DNA of 64,000 nucleotides from the NCBI GenBank assembly GCA_028868855.1, contig JAGWTR010000009.1:82111-146110 (forward strand). Reading direction: 5' to 3'. Under the pieces are notes generated by a model. It had not been told where the DNA came from and did no database searches. It was given only the letters and a program-made list of their open reading frames with translations. Shown one piece after another: positions 1-12,530 of the stretch; position 1 is the first letter of the stretch; each line of letters starts with the position of its first letter. Source of the stretch: Burkholderiales bacterium. GTDB lineage: Bacteria > Pseudomonadota > Gammaproteobacteria > Burkholderiales > Burkholderiaceae_C. Both the position numbers and the translations under genes were made by a program.

Positions 1-891
1 CCCCAGGTTGTCGATGTTGGCCACGTTCACTCCCGATGAATTGCCACCCCAGGCCTGCAGAGCGCGCAGCACCTCATCGCTCCAGCGCGGCAGATTCGCG
101 CGCACCCATTGCAGCAGGTAGACGCCATCGGCATCGTTGTTGCCCGTGACGAATTCATGGTCCTGACCGGCCTGCGCCGCCACCCAGGCGGTGTCGAACA
201 ACAGGTCCAGCGCCGTGCGCGTGGCTTCGAAGTGCGCGTCCTTGCCCCGGTGCAGATTGCCACGCCCGGCATAGTTCAGGTGCGAGAAGTAGAACTTGCT
301 GATGTGCTCACGCTGCATCAGTTCCAGCAAAGGGGCCAACTCGCCGCCGTTCATCGCGGTCATGGTGTAGCGCAGCCCGACCTTGACGCCGCGCTCACGC
401 AAGATGTGGATGCCTTTGAGCGAACGGTCAAACGCGCCATTGAGTCGGCGAAACTTGTCGTGCACCGCCCCGATGCCGTCCAGGCTGACGCCCACGTAGT
501 CGAACCCGGTGGCGGCAATGCGGTCCGCGCAGGCCTCATCAATCAGGGTGCCGTTGCTGGACAGGCCCACGTAAAACCGCATCGCCTTGGCATGCTCGGC
601 CAGCTCGAAAATGTCCGGGCGCAACAAGGGCTCCCCGCCCGACAGAATCAAGGCCGGCACACCGGCCTGTTTCAGATCGGCCATGACCGACTTGACTTCA
701 GCGGTGCTGAGTTCGCCTTCGTAGTCCGTGTCCGCCGACAGCGCATAGCAATGCTTGCAGGTGAGGTTGCAGCGCCGGATCAGGTTCCAGATGACGACCG
801 GGCCTTTGGGTTGGCGCTTCACGCGCTGCGGGTAGTGGCCCGTTCGTTCGGCCTCGGCCAGGTCGTTCATGAAGGCGGAAATGCGAAACAT
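1..891 (-). CDS. nirJ: Heme d1 biosynthesis radical SAM protein NirJ (partial)
   Basis: This reading frame starts at the ATG whose last base is 891 and runs open off the left edge, so only the first 297 residues are visible; family members are nearly 400 residues. Residues about 30-50 carry the radical SAM cluster motif CNLTCKHC, followed by the SGGEPLL motif typical of SPASM/radical SAM enzymes. NirJ acts in the cytoplasm on the heme d1 precursor, replacing propionate side chains by oxo groups. It follows nirH by two bases and is the last visible gene of the nir operon. The SPASM C-terminus lies outside the window. Identity is based on the motif plus operon position; the related AhbC/AhbD heme enzymes share the fold but not this context. 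Confidence 0.93.
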   Translation of the reverse strand, partial: MFRISAFMNDLAEAERTGHYPQRVKRQPKGPVVIWNLIRRCNLTCKHCYALSADTDYEGELSTAEVKSVMADLKQAGVPALILSGGEPLLRPDIFELAEHAKAMRFYVGLSSNGTLIDEACADRIAATGFDYVGVSLDGIGAVHDKFRRLNGAFDRSLKGIHILRERGVKVGLRYTMTAMNGGELAPLLELMQREHISKFYFSHLNYAGRGNLHRGKDAHFEATRTALDLLFDTAWVAAQAGQDHEFVTGNNDADGVYLLQWVRANLPRWSDEVLRALQAWGGNSSGVNVANIDNLG

Positions 892-893
892 GG

Positions 894-1424
894 TCACTCC
901 TTTGAGTGGGGGACTGGCGTGAGGCGCAGCCCGGTTTTCTTGAGGATCTGGCTGCTGTACAAAATGTCCTGCTGCCTCAGCGCAGGGCCCAGCACGGCGG
1001 CAATCTCCTGCGCCTTGGCTTGCACCTCGTCGCGCGAATGGCCGTGGACCATGGCAAACAGGTTGTAGGGCCACACGGGCTGGCGGCGGGGCCGACGGTA
1101 GCAGTGCGACACAAAAGGCAACTGGCCGACCAACTCGCCGAGCTCGTCGACATGCGCATCATCGACATCCCAGACCGTCATGCCATTGGCCACATAGCCC
1201 AAGCGGTAATGATTGGCCACCGCGCCGATGCGCCGGATCAGTCCGCTTTTCAACATGCCGTTCAAGCGCTCGCGCACGGCGTGCTCGGTCAAACCGAGTT
1301 GCTGCGCAAGCTGTTCGTAAGGCCTCGGCGTCAAGGGCAAGCCGGCCTGAGTGGCCGCGATCAGACGTCGGTCCAGGTCTGACAAGCCAATGTGTGAGGG
1401 GGCATCCATCGGGGCGTCCTTCAT
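894..1424 (-). CDS. nirH: Siroheme decarboxylase subunit NirH
   Basis: AsnC/Lrp-like heme d1 biosynthesis protein, 176 residues from the ATG ending at 1424. That start overlaps the nirG stop as ATGA; the open frame extends further upstream but would then lie inside nirG. It carries a winged-helix-like N-terminus (SDLDRRLIAATQAGLPL) and the signature WPYNLFAMVHG, which is also present in the L half of NirDL. Together NirD, L, G and H decarboxylate siroheme to 12,18-didecarboxysiroheme. The H assignment, rather than L or G, rests on similarity to the L domain and on the D-L-G-H gene order known from Pseudomonas. Confidence 0.9.
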   Translation of the reverse strand: MKDAPMDAPSHIGLSDLDRRLIAATQAGLPLTPRPYEQLAQQLGLTEHAVRERLNGMLKSGLIRRIGAVANHYRLGYVANGMTVWDVDDAHVDELGELVGQLPFVSHCYRRPRRQPVWPYNLFAMVHGHSRDEVQAKAQEIAAVLGPALRQQDILYSSQILKKTGLRLTPVPHSKE

Positions 1425-1873
1425 GCCAGCAAGCGCAACTCCACAAAGAACTCGCGCTCTTTGGGGAAGGCCCACACGGTCAGTCCGGTCAAAGCCTCGA
1501 TGCGCGCGCACACCGCCTGAACCTGTTCAGGCGATTCTGCGCCCACCACGAACCACATGTTCAGCACGTGTTCACGCCGGTAGTTGTGCGCCACCTCGGC
1601 TTGGGCATTGACCTGCTGGGTCACGGCCTCAAAGCGCTCCTCGGGCACCTCCATGGCGGCCAGGACGAATTGCCCACCGGCGGCTTCGATCTGAAACAGC
1701 GGGCCAAAGCGCGTCAACCAACCGTCGTGCAACATGCGATCCAAACGGGCGATCACGTCTTGTTCGCTCAAACCCAACTGACCGCCCACCTCGGCATAGG
1801 GGCGGCTAGACAGCGGGAAACCACCATGCAGATGGTTGATCAGCTGCCGATCGATGGCATCGAGCGTGCTCAC
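1421..1873 (-). CDS. nirG: Siroheme decarboxylase subunit NirG
   Basis: A 150-residue Lrp/AsnC-like protein, partner of NirH and NirDL in siroheme decarboxylation for heme d1. It starts with GTG overlapping the nirDL stop (GTGA), indicating translational coupling. The N-terminus DAIDRQLINHLHGGFPL is a helix-turn-helix-like segment. The central HNYRREHVLNMWFVV motif matches the D half of NirDL rather than the L/H type, which is why it is called NirG. Length is normal for the family. No DNA-binding role is implied; these proteins are enzymes. Confidence 0.9.
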   Translation of the reverse strand: MSTLDAIDRQLINHLHGGFPLSSRPYAEVGGQLGLSEQDVIARLDRMLHDGWLTRFGPLFQIEAAGGQFVLAAMEVPEERFEAVTQQVNAQAEVAHNYRREHVLNMWFVVGAESPEQVQAVCARIEALTGLTVWAFPKEREFFVELRLLA

Positions 1874-2892
1874 GCCGCCACCTCCATCAAGGCGCCGGCC
1901 GGACGGAAATAGCGCCCGCCCGTCTGCTTGAAGCGCTCCGTGCTGAACAGCACCGCATGGTCAAACTGATCCAGGCCGGTTTGTCGACGCGCCGCCTCGA
2001 TGTGCTGACGAGTCTCTTCCCGACTGCGGCCATGCACCATGCAGTACAGGTTGTAAGGCCAGCCTTCGTCGCGGTGGCGGGCGTAGCACAGGGTGATGCC
2101 CCCTTGCTGCGCCAGCACCAGCCCCATCTCGACCAGCTGCTCGTCGGGCACGTTGAACACCGTCATGGCGTTGGCAGTGACGCCCAGCTCATGATGGCGC
2201 ACGATGACCCCCAGTCGACGCAAGACACCGGCTTGGGTCCAGGCCATCACGCGCTGCATCACCGCCTCTTCGGTGCTGCCCGCCTCACGCGCCCAAGCGG
2301 CATAGGGCCGATCGACCAGGGGCATGCCCTGCTCAATGGCGGCAGCCAAGGCATGGTGCTCGGCGTCGATGGGTGCGCAGCGTTGGTGGCCCGGCAGGCA
2401 GCGCGGTCCGCTGTGCAAGTCAAAGCCCAGGTCGATACGGAAGGCCCGGCGCATCGGCAGGCGCAGGGCCCGCAATTGCGTCACGAGCTCGATGTCGCGG
2501 ATGCACTGATCTCGCTCGTCGGCGCTCGGGGCGGTGACCACGAACCAGAGGTTCCAGTGATGCTCGCGGGCATAGTTGTGGTTGACGTAGTCAAAGGCGT
2601 TGACCTGAGCCGCCACTCGGCTCAAGTGCTCAGGCGGCACGGCCAGCGCGCACAGCATGGCGGACCCACCCGCCCCCACGCCGAAGATGCCCCCGATGCG
2701 GCTGAGCGCCCCCATGTTCATCAAGGCCTGATAGCGTTGCAGCACGTCCGTTGACGTGGTGCCGTGCTGACCGGCAATCACCTCAAAGGGTTGCGCTGTG
2801 ATGGGGAAGTCTCGCTGCCAGTTGTTCAACAAGGCCACGTCCAGCGCTGACAGCGCCGGGGTGCTTGAGGGGGCATCAGGGGGGGGGTGCAT
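1870..2892 (-). CDS. nirDL: Fused siroheme decarboxylase NirD-NirL
   Basis: A 340-residue fusion of two Lrp/AsnC-like modules. The first (about residues 10-160) has the D-type motif HNYAREHHWNLWFVV. The second (about 175-330) has the L-type motif WPYNLYCMVHG. The ATG ending at 2892 is preferred because GGGAG lies just upstream; a TTG nine codons earlier would overlap nirF. Fused NirDL is known from Paracoccus and Hydrogenobacter, where it acts with NirG and NirH on siroheme. Downstream nirG overlaps by four bases. The fusion is clean, with no internal stop or frameshift. Confidence 0.92.
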   Translation of the reverse strand: MHPPPDAPSSTPALSALDVALLNNWQRDFPITAQPFEVIAGQHGTTSTDVLQRYQALMNMGALSRIGGIFGVGAGGSAMLCALAVPPEHLSRVAAQVNAFDYVNHNYAREHHWNLWFVVTAPSADERDQCIRDIELVTQLRALRLPMRRAFRIDLGFDLHSGPRCLPGHQRCAPIDAEHHALAAAIEQGMPLVDRPYAAWAREAGSTEEAVMQRVMAWTQAGVLRRLGVIVRHHELGVTANAMTVFNVPDEQLVEMGLVLAQQGGITLCYARHRDEGWPYNLYCMVHGRSREETRQHIEAARRQTGLDQFDHAVLFSTERFKQTGGRYFRPAGALMEVAA

Positions 2893-2908
2893 GGACAGCT
2901 CCCGAACG

Positions 2909-4108
2909 TCAAAAGCCAATGCGCGCAGCGCGGGTGGTCAGGAAGATGCCGCTGGGCGCTTCCAGCTCAAGCATCTGCACGGTTTCAAAGGTGCTGGTGT
3001 CAATGACGCTGACCCGATTGGCATCCCGCGACGAAATCCAGACCTGATCCGCTCGCGGGGTGAACTCCATGTGCAGCACGGCCTTGCCGGGCTCCAGGGT
3101 GCGCACCACTTTTTCGGTCTGGGTATCGATGACCTGCACTCGGTGGTAGTCGGGCACGGCAAAGTTCACCCACACCTGACGGCCATCGGGCCGCGCGATC
3201 ACGAACACCGGCTGCCCAGCCACAGGGATGCGGGCAATTTCACGCCAGCTGTCGGTGTCCACCACCAACACCTCGTGATGCCCCACTGCGGGCAAATACG
3301 CGCGGTGCCCGGCAACGGCCCAGCCGCGCAAGTGCGGCATTTTGTAAACGGGCAAGGCTTCTTCACCTCGGCCATAGCCTGACAGAATCTTGCGAGCCTG
3401 AGGTCGCTCCGCCCACAAGTCCACCAAGGCCAGGCCATCTTCGCCAAACAGGCCCGCAATGTAGTAGCGTCCATTGGGCGTGACCAAGGCGTCATAGGGC
3501 TGGTGCCCCACCTTCTGCAAACGCTGAATGAGGGGGGCGCCGGAGCGTGGCACGTCCACGATCCATATCTCATCGGCATCAAACAGCGAAAAGACAAAGC
3601 GCTGCCCTTGCCCATTGGTGGGAACGTCCACCAGACCCACCACGCGAGAGAGTTTGCCCGGCGCATATTCAGCCGGAATGTCAACCACCAGGGCCAGCGT
3701 GCCGGCATCGAACACCTTGATTCCGCCGGGTGTGTAATTTTGGGCGACGACATAGCGGCCATCTTGCGACATGGCCCCGCCAATGCTGTTGCCCGCTTGC
3801 ATGACGCGGGCCTCCAGGCGCCGTGTCAATAGATTCACCTTGCTCAGGCCGCCATCACGGCCAAACACATAGGCGAATTGCTCATCTCGTGAGAACACAA
3901 CCGACGCGTGAGACAGGTCACCCAGCCCGGCCACCTCACCCAATACGCGGGGAGAGGTGGTGTTGATGATGGCCACTTTGCCGGTGGCGCGCTCAATCAC
4001 CACGCCCAGATCGCCGGTTCCTACCGGCTGAGTCTGAAATGTTGCACAGGCGCTGATCGCCAGCGTGATGATGACCAAGCCCAGGCGACTCACCAATGAA
4101 ATGTTCAT
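2909..4108 (-). CDS. nirF: Heme d1 biosynthesis lipoprotein NirF
   Basis: About 399 residues from the ATG ending at 4108, four bases after nirC. The N-terminus is a lipoprotein signal with lipobox ISAC (Cys21), so the mature protein should be membrane-anchored on the periplasmic side. The rest is a beta-propeller resembling the d1 domain of NirS, with repeated segments such as GDLGVVIERATGKVAII and HEVLVVDTDSW. NirF acts late in heme d1 synthesis and, in Pseudomonas, binds or dehydrogenates a d1 precursor and interacts with NirS and NirN. A longer in-frame start would lose the signal peptide and was rejected. Confidence 0.93.
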   Translation of the reverse strand: MNISLVSRLGLVIITLAISACATFQTQPVGTGDLGVVIERATGKVAIINTTSPRVLGEVAGLGDLSHASVVFSRDEQFAYVFGRDGGLSKVNLLTRRLEARVMQAGNSIGGAMSQDGRYVVAQNYTPGGIKVFDAGTLALVVDIPAEYAPGKLSRVVGLVDVPTNGQGQRFVFSLFDADEIWIVDVPRSGAPLIQRLQKVGHQPYDALVTPNGRYYIAGLFGEDGLALVDLWAERPQARKILSGYGRGEEALPVYKMPHLRGWAVAGHRAYLPAVGHHEVLVVDTDSWREIARIPVAGQPVFVIARPDGRQVWVNFAVPDYHRVQVIDTQTEKVVRTLEPGKAVLHMEFTPRADQVWISSRDANRVSVIDTSTFETVQMLELEAPSGIFLTTRAARIGF

Positions 4109-4112
4109 GTCG

Positions 4113-4520
4113 TCATTCCTGTGGAAAGCCAGTGAGCAGTTGTTCGGTGATCCAGCGGGCATCGGCCTCGCTGATCATCCCCTTCCAGCCGGGCATGGGC
4201 GTCCCGGGACGGCCTTGCATGATCGTGGCAGCCAAGCTGTCCAGCGGCTTACCCCTCAAGGCAGACTTCGTCAAAGCTGGCCCCAATCCACCGGTCAGTT
4301 GCATGCCGTGACAAGACCCGCAATCCTGACGAACCATCCGGATCAGTTGGCGCTGATGCACCGAATGATCCGTTTCAGGCTGGGCGGGGCTTAGGCCACA
4401 ACCATGACTGAGCACCAGGGTGCATGCCGCAGCCATCCACAAGATCCCACGGCACCATGACGGTCGGCGCGATAAGCGGCCTCGGTCAGGGACACACGCA
4501 GGGTCTTGTGGAACTGGCAC
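4113..4520 (-). CDS. nirC: Cytochrome c55X NirC
   Basis: A small periplasmic c-type cytochrome of 135 residues. It has an N-terminal hydrophobic export segment (about residues 25-40), one heme-binding CGSCH (67-71) and a downstream Met-containing loop (GTPMPGW). It lies between nirM and nirF in the order used by Pseudomonas. Its likely role is electron transfer to or from the heme d1 maturation system or to NirS; the exact function is not fixed for the family. The basic first 20 residues are unusual for a signal peptide, so the start could lie slightly downstream. Confidence 0.85.
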   Translation of the reverse strand: MPVPQDPACVPDRGRLSRRPSWCRGILWMAAACTLVLSHGCGLSPAQPETDHSVHQRQLIRMVRQDCGSCHGMQLTGGLGPALTKSALRGKPLDSLAATIMQGRPGTPMPGWKGMISEADARWITEQLLTGFPQE

Positions 4521-4522
4521 GG

Positions 4523-4840
4523 TCAGGACTTCAGGATGGACTCGAGCACCGCCTTCAAATCGGCATCACTGATCTTGTCCGGACCATTGGGTGCCATGGG
4601 GATGGGACCCCACACACCCGAGCCACCTTTGCGAACCTTTTCGGTCAACTTGGCCATGACATCCTGGCCTTTGTACTTAGCCGCAATGTCCTTGAAGGCG
4701 GGGCCGACAATTTTCTTGTCCTTGGCATGGCAAGCCACGCAACCCGCCTTGGTCATCGCTTCGTCAGGCGTTGCCGCCTGAGCGGCGAAAGAACAAGCCA
4801 GTGCGCCCACCGTGGCCGCAATCAGAGTGAATCGTTTCAT
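4523..4840 (-). CDS. nirM: Cytochrome c551 (NirM), NirS electron donor
   Basis: A 105-residue class I cytochrome c8/c551. A typical Sec signal ends in AQA at residue 22, CVACH lies at 34-38 and the axial Met is Met82 in GPIPMAPN. This periplasmic carrier passes electrons to cytochrome cd1 nitrite reductase. It sits directly downstream of nirS (15-bp gap) and two bases upstream of nirC, as in the Pseudomonas nirSMC order. Length and motif spacing are normal. Confidence 0.94.
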   Translation of the reverse strand: MKRFTLIAATVGALACSFAAQAATPDEAMTKAGCVACHAKDKKIVGPAFKDIAAKYKGQDVMAKLTEKVRKGGSGVWGPIPMAPNGPDKISDADLKAVLESILKS

Positions 4841-4855
4841 GAAATTGTCCTTTGA

Positions 4856-6718
<1,863 letters not shown>

Positions 6719-6796
6719 CTACTTGTGCGGACATTACGTCAAATCGAACATGTCGTGGCGACAAACTCTCGCGACCTTCCACGGGAAGCCACTGCA

Positions 6797-6816
6797 ACGT
6801 TGGATATTGCCAACGT
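6797..6816. promoter_or_regulatory. Inverted repeat in nirS upstream region
   Basis: ACGTTGG, six bases, then CCAACGT: a perfect 7-bp inverted repeat in the gap between norD and nirS, about 215 bases upstream of nirS. It could bind a second regulator or form a weak hairpin after norD. I do not recognise the site. Confidence 0.35.
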
Positions 6817-6887
6817 GCCTGTTGCGGCGACCCAACCCATCCGCACGCGCACCATCGAATTTGCCTTTTCTTGGGCGGTGCGCCGGT

Positions 6888-8768
6888 TCATTTCGCCATC
6901 GCCAGACTGGCATAGACGGCGCTGAGTTTGGAGACCAGATCCGTGGGTCGGTGCACTACCGCGTAACCGCGTTGGCCAAACAGGAACGGCAGGTAGTCGT
7001 GCGCATCTTGGTCAATGGTCACGCAATAGGGGACCAGGCCCGCCGTTTGAGCTTCAACGACCGCCTGACGGGTGTCTTCCAAGCCATGGCGTCCTTCATA
7101 GGCATCCAAGTCATTGGGCTTGCCATCGGTGAGCAGCAGCAGGAGTCGTTGCCGTTCCGGGCGCTCCTGCAGCCCTTTGATGGCATAGCGGATGGCCGCA
7201 CCCATGCGGGTGTAGTAGCCCGGCTTGATGGCGCCCACGCGTGCTTGAATCTGGGCATTCCAGGGTTCATTGAAGCGCTTGAGCAGGTGCATGCGCACGT
7301 TTTGTCGACGCACGGAGCTGAAACCCAGCATGGCGAACGGGTCGCCCAGACCCGTCAGCGCCTCGCCAAACACATAGAGCGCATCGCGGATCACGTCGAT
7401 CACACGTTGTTGGTTATTGGCCCAGGCATCGGTGGACAACGATAGATCGGCCAGCAACAAACAGGCCAGACTGCGCTCCATCGCCTGGCGGCGCGAGTAG
7501 ACGCGGGCCTCGTCGTCATGCCGAGGACTGGCCTGCAAGGCGGTGCGCCATTGAACCCAGGCATCCAGATCAAGTTCATCGCCTTGAGATTGCGCGTGAA
7601 CATGCCTGGGCAAGTCCCGCAGCGCCTCCAGTCGACGGCGGACCCGTTTGGCGGTGAGGCGCAATGCCGCATCGGGACGAAAGGGCTCACTCTGACGAGC
7701 CAGCAGAAGTTGTGCAGAACAGCGATCCGGGACCAATATCTGCTTTTTCCAATTCCATTCGGGCAATTTGACGCCCGAGCCCAATGGTTCATCGTCTTGA
7801 TTGGCGGCCGGCAGGTCGAGATCAAACTTGATGCGCCCTGCGCTGGTTTGCCCATCGGGAACGATGGCCAGACTTTGCATGTCATCGGCCGCCTTGAGCG
7901 CCTGCCCGTCATCGTCATCGTCCGTCTGCCGGTTGACCCGGACATGCTCACTCCATGACAAGATCGACTCCGCCCGGAAGAACATCATCATGCCGCTGCG
8001 ATCAGACTCGTCCTGTGCATGGTGGGCACGGCGACGCTTGGCATCGTCTTGGGTGGATGGACGAGGCGTGGGATCAGGCTGCTGTTCAAGCCCATCGCGG
8101 CGTGGCTGCGGGGCCGAGCTGTCTTGAAATGACGGACTCAGCCACAACCAGACGGGAGCCACCTGCGTGACACCGATCACGGGCCGCCTGGCTGGCGTCG
8201 TTGGGCCGTGTTGATCGGCCGTCGAGGCGGCCGTCAAATCGACCATCAAAGCGGCGCGAATGCCCGCCTCCGCCGCCGCCTCGGGGCCCTTGAGTTGCTC
8301 AGGCAAGGGGCGTTGCGCCAGGTGCAGTTGCAAGAGCCGTTCGTAGCGAGATCGCAGCCCCGGAAAACAAGCCAGCGCCGTGGCCGTGGCCCATCCGTTG
8401 TCCGCCACCCAGTCGCCCGACGCCACATGGCAAGCGGCCATGACGGCCAGCCATACATACAGGTCGCGATTGAGGCCGGTCTCAGCGAACACGGCGATCG
8501 AGGCCGGCAGGGCCAGGCTGTCGGCATCCAGCTGCGGCAACTCGTCATGCGTGCCGCTGCCCGCCACCTTCTGCAGCCAACTGCGTGGGCCGCCCCGCTC
8601 CTGCGCGCTGGCGATGCGCAATCGCACGGCGCCTGAACCACCGGCAGCCTTGAATAGCATCTCAATCGGGCGCCGCATCTCGTCCAGATGCACGCGGGCC
8701 CGGTCGTGCTCCGTGCTGGCCGCACGGGTGATGAACTGGTGCCAGCGGCGTCCGATCCACTCTTCCAT
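6888..8768 (-). CDS. norD: Nitric oxide reductase activation protein NorD
   Basis: A 626-residue cytoplasmic protein with a C-terminal von Willebrand factor A domain (about residues 430-620). The MIDAS-type segment is altered; LLLLTDGKPND is clear, as is the ending YAVVHRPTDLVSKL. NorD works with the AAA+ protein NorQ as a chelatase-like pair needed to insert or activate the non-heme iron of NorB. The middle (about 230-330) is low-complexity, charged and variable, as usual for the family. Its ATG overlaps the preceding gene's stop as TGATG. It is the last gene of the nor operon; no clear terminator was seen after it. Confidence 0.93.
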   Translation of the reverse strand: MEEWIGRRWHQFITRAASTEHDRARVHLDEMRRPIEMLFKAAGGSGAVRLRIASAQERGGPRSWLQKVAGSGTHDELPQLDADSLALPASIAVFAETGLNRDLYVWLAVMAACHVASGDWVADNGWATATALACFPGLRSRYERLLQLHLAQRPLPEQLKGPEAAAEAGIRAALMVDLTAASTADQHGPTTPARRPVIGVTQVAPVWLWLSPSFQDSSAPQPRRDGLEQQPDPTPRPSTQDDAKRRRAHHAQDESDRSGMMMFFRAESILSWSEHVRVNRQTDDDDDGQALKAADDMQSLAIVPDGQTSAGRIKFDLDLPAANQDDEPLGSGVKLPEWNWKKQILVPDRCSAQLLLARQSEPFRPDAALRLTAKRVRRRLEALRDLPRHVHAQSQGDELDLDAWVQWRTALQASPRHDDEARVYSRRQAMERSLACLLLADLSLSTDAWANNQQRVIDVIRDALYVFGEALTGLGDPFAMLGFSSVRRQNVRMHLLKRFNEPWNAQIQARVGAIKPGYYTRMGAAIRYAIKGLQERPERQRLLLLLTDGKPNDLDAYEGRHGLEDTRQAVVEAQTAGLVPYCVTIDQDAHDYLPFLFGQRGYAVVHRPTDLVSKLSAVYASLAMAK

Positions 8769-9766
8769 CAGGATGCTCGATCAGCGCTGGTGATTTGCGT
8801 GACGGGCGGGGCAGCCTGGGCCATGGCCGAGCGGCGCTGGCGGATGGTCTCAGCCACGGCCTGCGCGTCGACCTTCCAGGTCAGCAGAGGCTCCCGTTGA
8901 TGAACCTGCTGTGATTGCTCGCAGGCCTCCATGCATTGGCCGCACTGCACGCACGAAAACATCATGCGCTTGATGTCCCGCGGATTCAGGCGCATGGGGC
9001 AGGCGTTGTCACAGGCGCTGCCATGAGGAACATGACAGGTGCGGCAGTCGCGCGCACGCTGGCGGTCAAACGACACGACCATGCCGCGATCATTGGCCAT
9101 CCAGACCAGGCTTTGAAACAGCCCTACTGCGCAGCCAAATCGGCAAAACAGGTGGCGTGCAAACAAAAATTCTGCCGTGAACACGATCGTTGCAGCCACC
9201 ATGAAACGCGCCTGATTGGGCGTCAGCGTGGCGTGCAGCAGGTTGTGCCACACCTGCGCGGGAGGCAGCAGATACGACAGCAAGGTGACGGCCCACAGCG
9301 CGGCGAAGGTTACCGCGCCCAACGCAAATGCCGGCCACCACCAACGCGAACGCTGGACCTCGTCGCCATTGGGGTAGGTCGGGGGCAAAGGGTGCTTGTC
9401 CCACAGGCTGAATCGCCCGCCAGCCTTGCGCAGAAAGCCGTTGAGCAATTCGACAACAGAAAAATGGGGGCACAGCCAGCCGCAATAGAGCCGGCCATAG
9501 CGCCAGGCGATCGTCAGCCCGACGGCAATCAACACAATGGCCGGCAACAACGCCTTGACGATGAGGTTCAAGGCGGCCTGAGCCGGCGTGGCCCGACCTT
9601 GCATCAAGGCGTCGATGCCCAGGTGCCACTGGATGCCCAGCACATAGAGCTGGGTTTCTGCCACATCAAAGCGCAGCAGGTCCAGGGCGGGGGCCAGCAA
9701 GAACAGCAAAAAAAAGCCGAGTTGAAAGGCCCGTCGCTTGCTCTGCCTAGTCAGGCCAGATGGCAT
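8768..9766 (-). CDS. Membrane polyferredoxin, NapH/NosR/CcoG-like, in nor operon
   Basis: A 332-residue membrane protein with about five hydrophobic segments (near residues 14-31, 70-87, 145-167, 187-204). It has two CxxxC pairs next to membrane segments (YCGWLCP, C95/C99; FCRFGC, C208/C212) and a cytoplasmic ferredoxin-like end with C241, C244, C252, C256 and C272, C275, C278, C282, enough for two [4Fe-4S] clusters. NapH, the NosR C-terminus and CcoG share this layout. The ATG ending at 9766 has GAGG just upstream and overlaps norQ by 20 bases; an ATG 13 codons earlier is possible. Its place between norQ and norD implies a role in NO reductase electron supply or assembly, but that is inference. 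Confidence 0.8.
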   Translation of the reverse strand: MPSGLTRQSKRRAFQLGFFLLFLLAPALDLLRFDVAETQLYVLGIQWHLGIDALMQGRATPAQAALNLIVKALLPAIVLIAVGLTIAWRYGRLYCGWLCPHFSVVELLNGFLRKAGGRFSLWDKHPLPPTYPNGDEVQRSRWWWPAFALGAVTFAALWAVTLLSYLLPPAQVWHNLLHATLTPNQARFMVAATIVFTAEFLFARHLFCRFGCAVGLFQSLVWMANDRGMVVSFDRQRARDCRTCHVPHGSACDNACPMRLNPRDIKRMMFSCVQCGQCMEACEQSQQVHQREPLLTWKVDAQAVAETIRQRRSAMAQAAPPVTQITSADRAS

Positions 9767-10532
9767 GAACGACCTCTTCCAATGCGTCTGCCGTTTCACG
9801 GTCATCGGTCAGCGCGTCCACAATCGCAGCGCGACAGGCTTGCCTTGGCGTGAAGCCAGCGCGGATCAGCTTACCCGCATAGATCAACAAGCGGGTGCTC
9901 ACACTTTCCTCCAGGTCATGGTGCGTCAGTCGCCTGAGCGCCTGCGCCAGCTTGACCAAGTGGAGGGCGATCGAATCGTCAACCTGGGCTTCGCGCGCCA
10001 CCACGGCCTGCTCAACCGCGGCCTGGGGGTAGTCAAACGCCAAAGCGACAAAGCGTTGGCGCGTGCTGGGCTTGAGGCTCTTGAGCAGGTTCTGGTAACC
10101 GGGGTTATAGCTGACCACCAGCATGAAGGCGGCCGGCGCGTGCAACACTTCTCCCGTTCGCTCGATCGGGAGGATGCGGCGGTCGTCGGCCAGGGGGTGC
10201 AAGACCACCGTGGTGTCCTTGCGGGCCTCGACCACTTCATCCAGATAACAAATACCGCCCGCACGCACGGCGCGGGTCAAGGGACCATCGACCCAGATGG
10301 AGTCACCCTGGCCAATCAGGTGCCGGCCCACCAGATCTGCGGCGCTGAGGTCATCGTGGCAGGACACAGTGAACAAGGGCCTCCCGAGACGGGCGGCCAT
10401 GTGTTCGACAAAACGTGTCTTTCCGCACCCAGTGGGCCCCTTGATCAGCAGGGGCAACTGGTGGGACCAGGCGCGCTCAAATAGCTCGCACTCCTGGCCC
10501 TGCGCCTCATAGAAAGGGACGCTGGCAGTCAC
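9747..10532 (-). CDS. norQ: NorQ, AAA+ ATPase for NO reductase activation
   Basis: A 261-residue MoxR-type AAA+ ATPase. Walker A is GPTGCGKT at residues 32-39 and the Walker B-like ICYLDEVVEA is near residue 95; SYNPGYQ is a sensor-type motif characteristic of the CbbQ/NirQ/NorQ family. It is thought to act with NorD to mature NorB. It follows norB by six bases and overlaps the next gene, so it belongs to the norCBQ-x-D operon. CbbQ is a close relative, but the neighbours settle the assignment. Confidence 0.95.
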   Translation of the reverse strand: MTASVPFYEAQGQECELFERAWSHQLPLLIKGPTGCGKTRFVEHMAARLGRPLFTVSCHDDLSAADLVGRHLIGQGDSIWVDGPLTRAVRAGGICYLDEVVEARKDTTVVLHPLADDRRILPIERTGEVLHAPAAFMLVVSYNPGYQNLLKSLKPSTRQRFVALAFDYPQAAVEQAVVAREAQVDDSIALHLVKLAQALRRLTHHDLEESVSTRLLIYAGKLIRAGFTPRQACRAAIVDALTDDRETADALEEVVHAIWPD

Positions 10533-10538
10533 GACGAC

Positions 10539-12426
<1,888 letters not shown>

Positions 12427-12530
12427 GGAAACCTCCTGGAATTCAATTCCGTCATACCCACCGCCTCAGCCAACTGACCGAAGCCTCCAAAATAGCCCCC
12501 CGAGTGTCTGAGTCCGACAGCAAGGCATCC

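Noticed and set aside
1425..1511. N-terminal extension of the NirH frame
   Set aside because: It lies inside nirG and lacks a ribosome-binding site; the ATG at 1424 with ATGA overlap is a better start.
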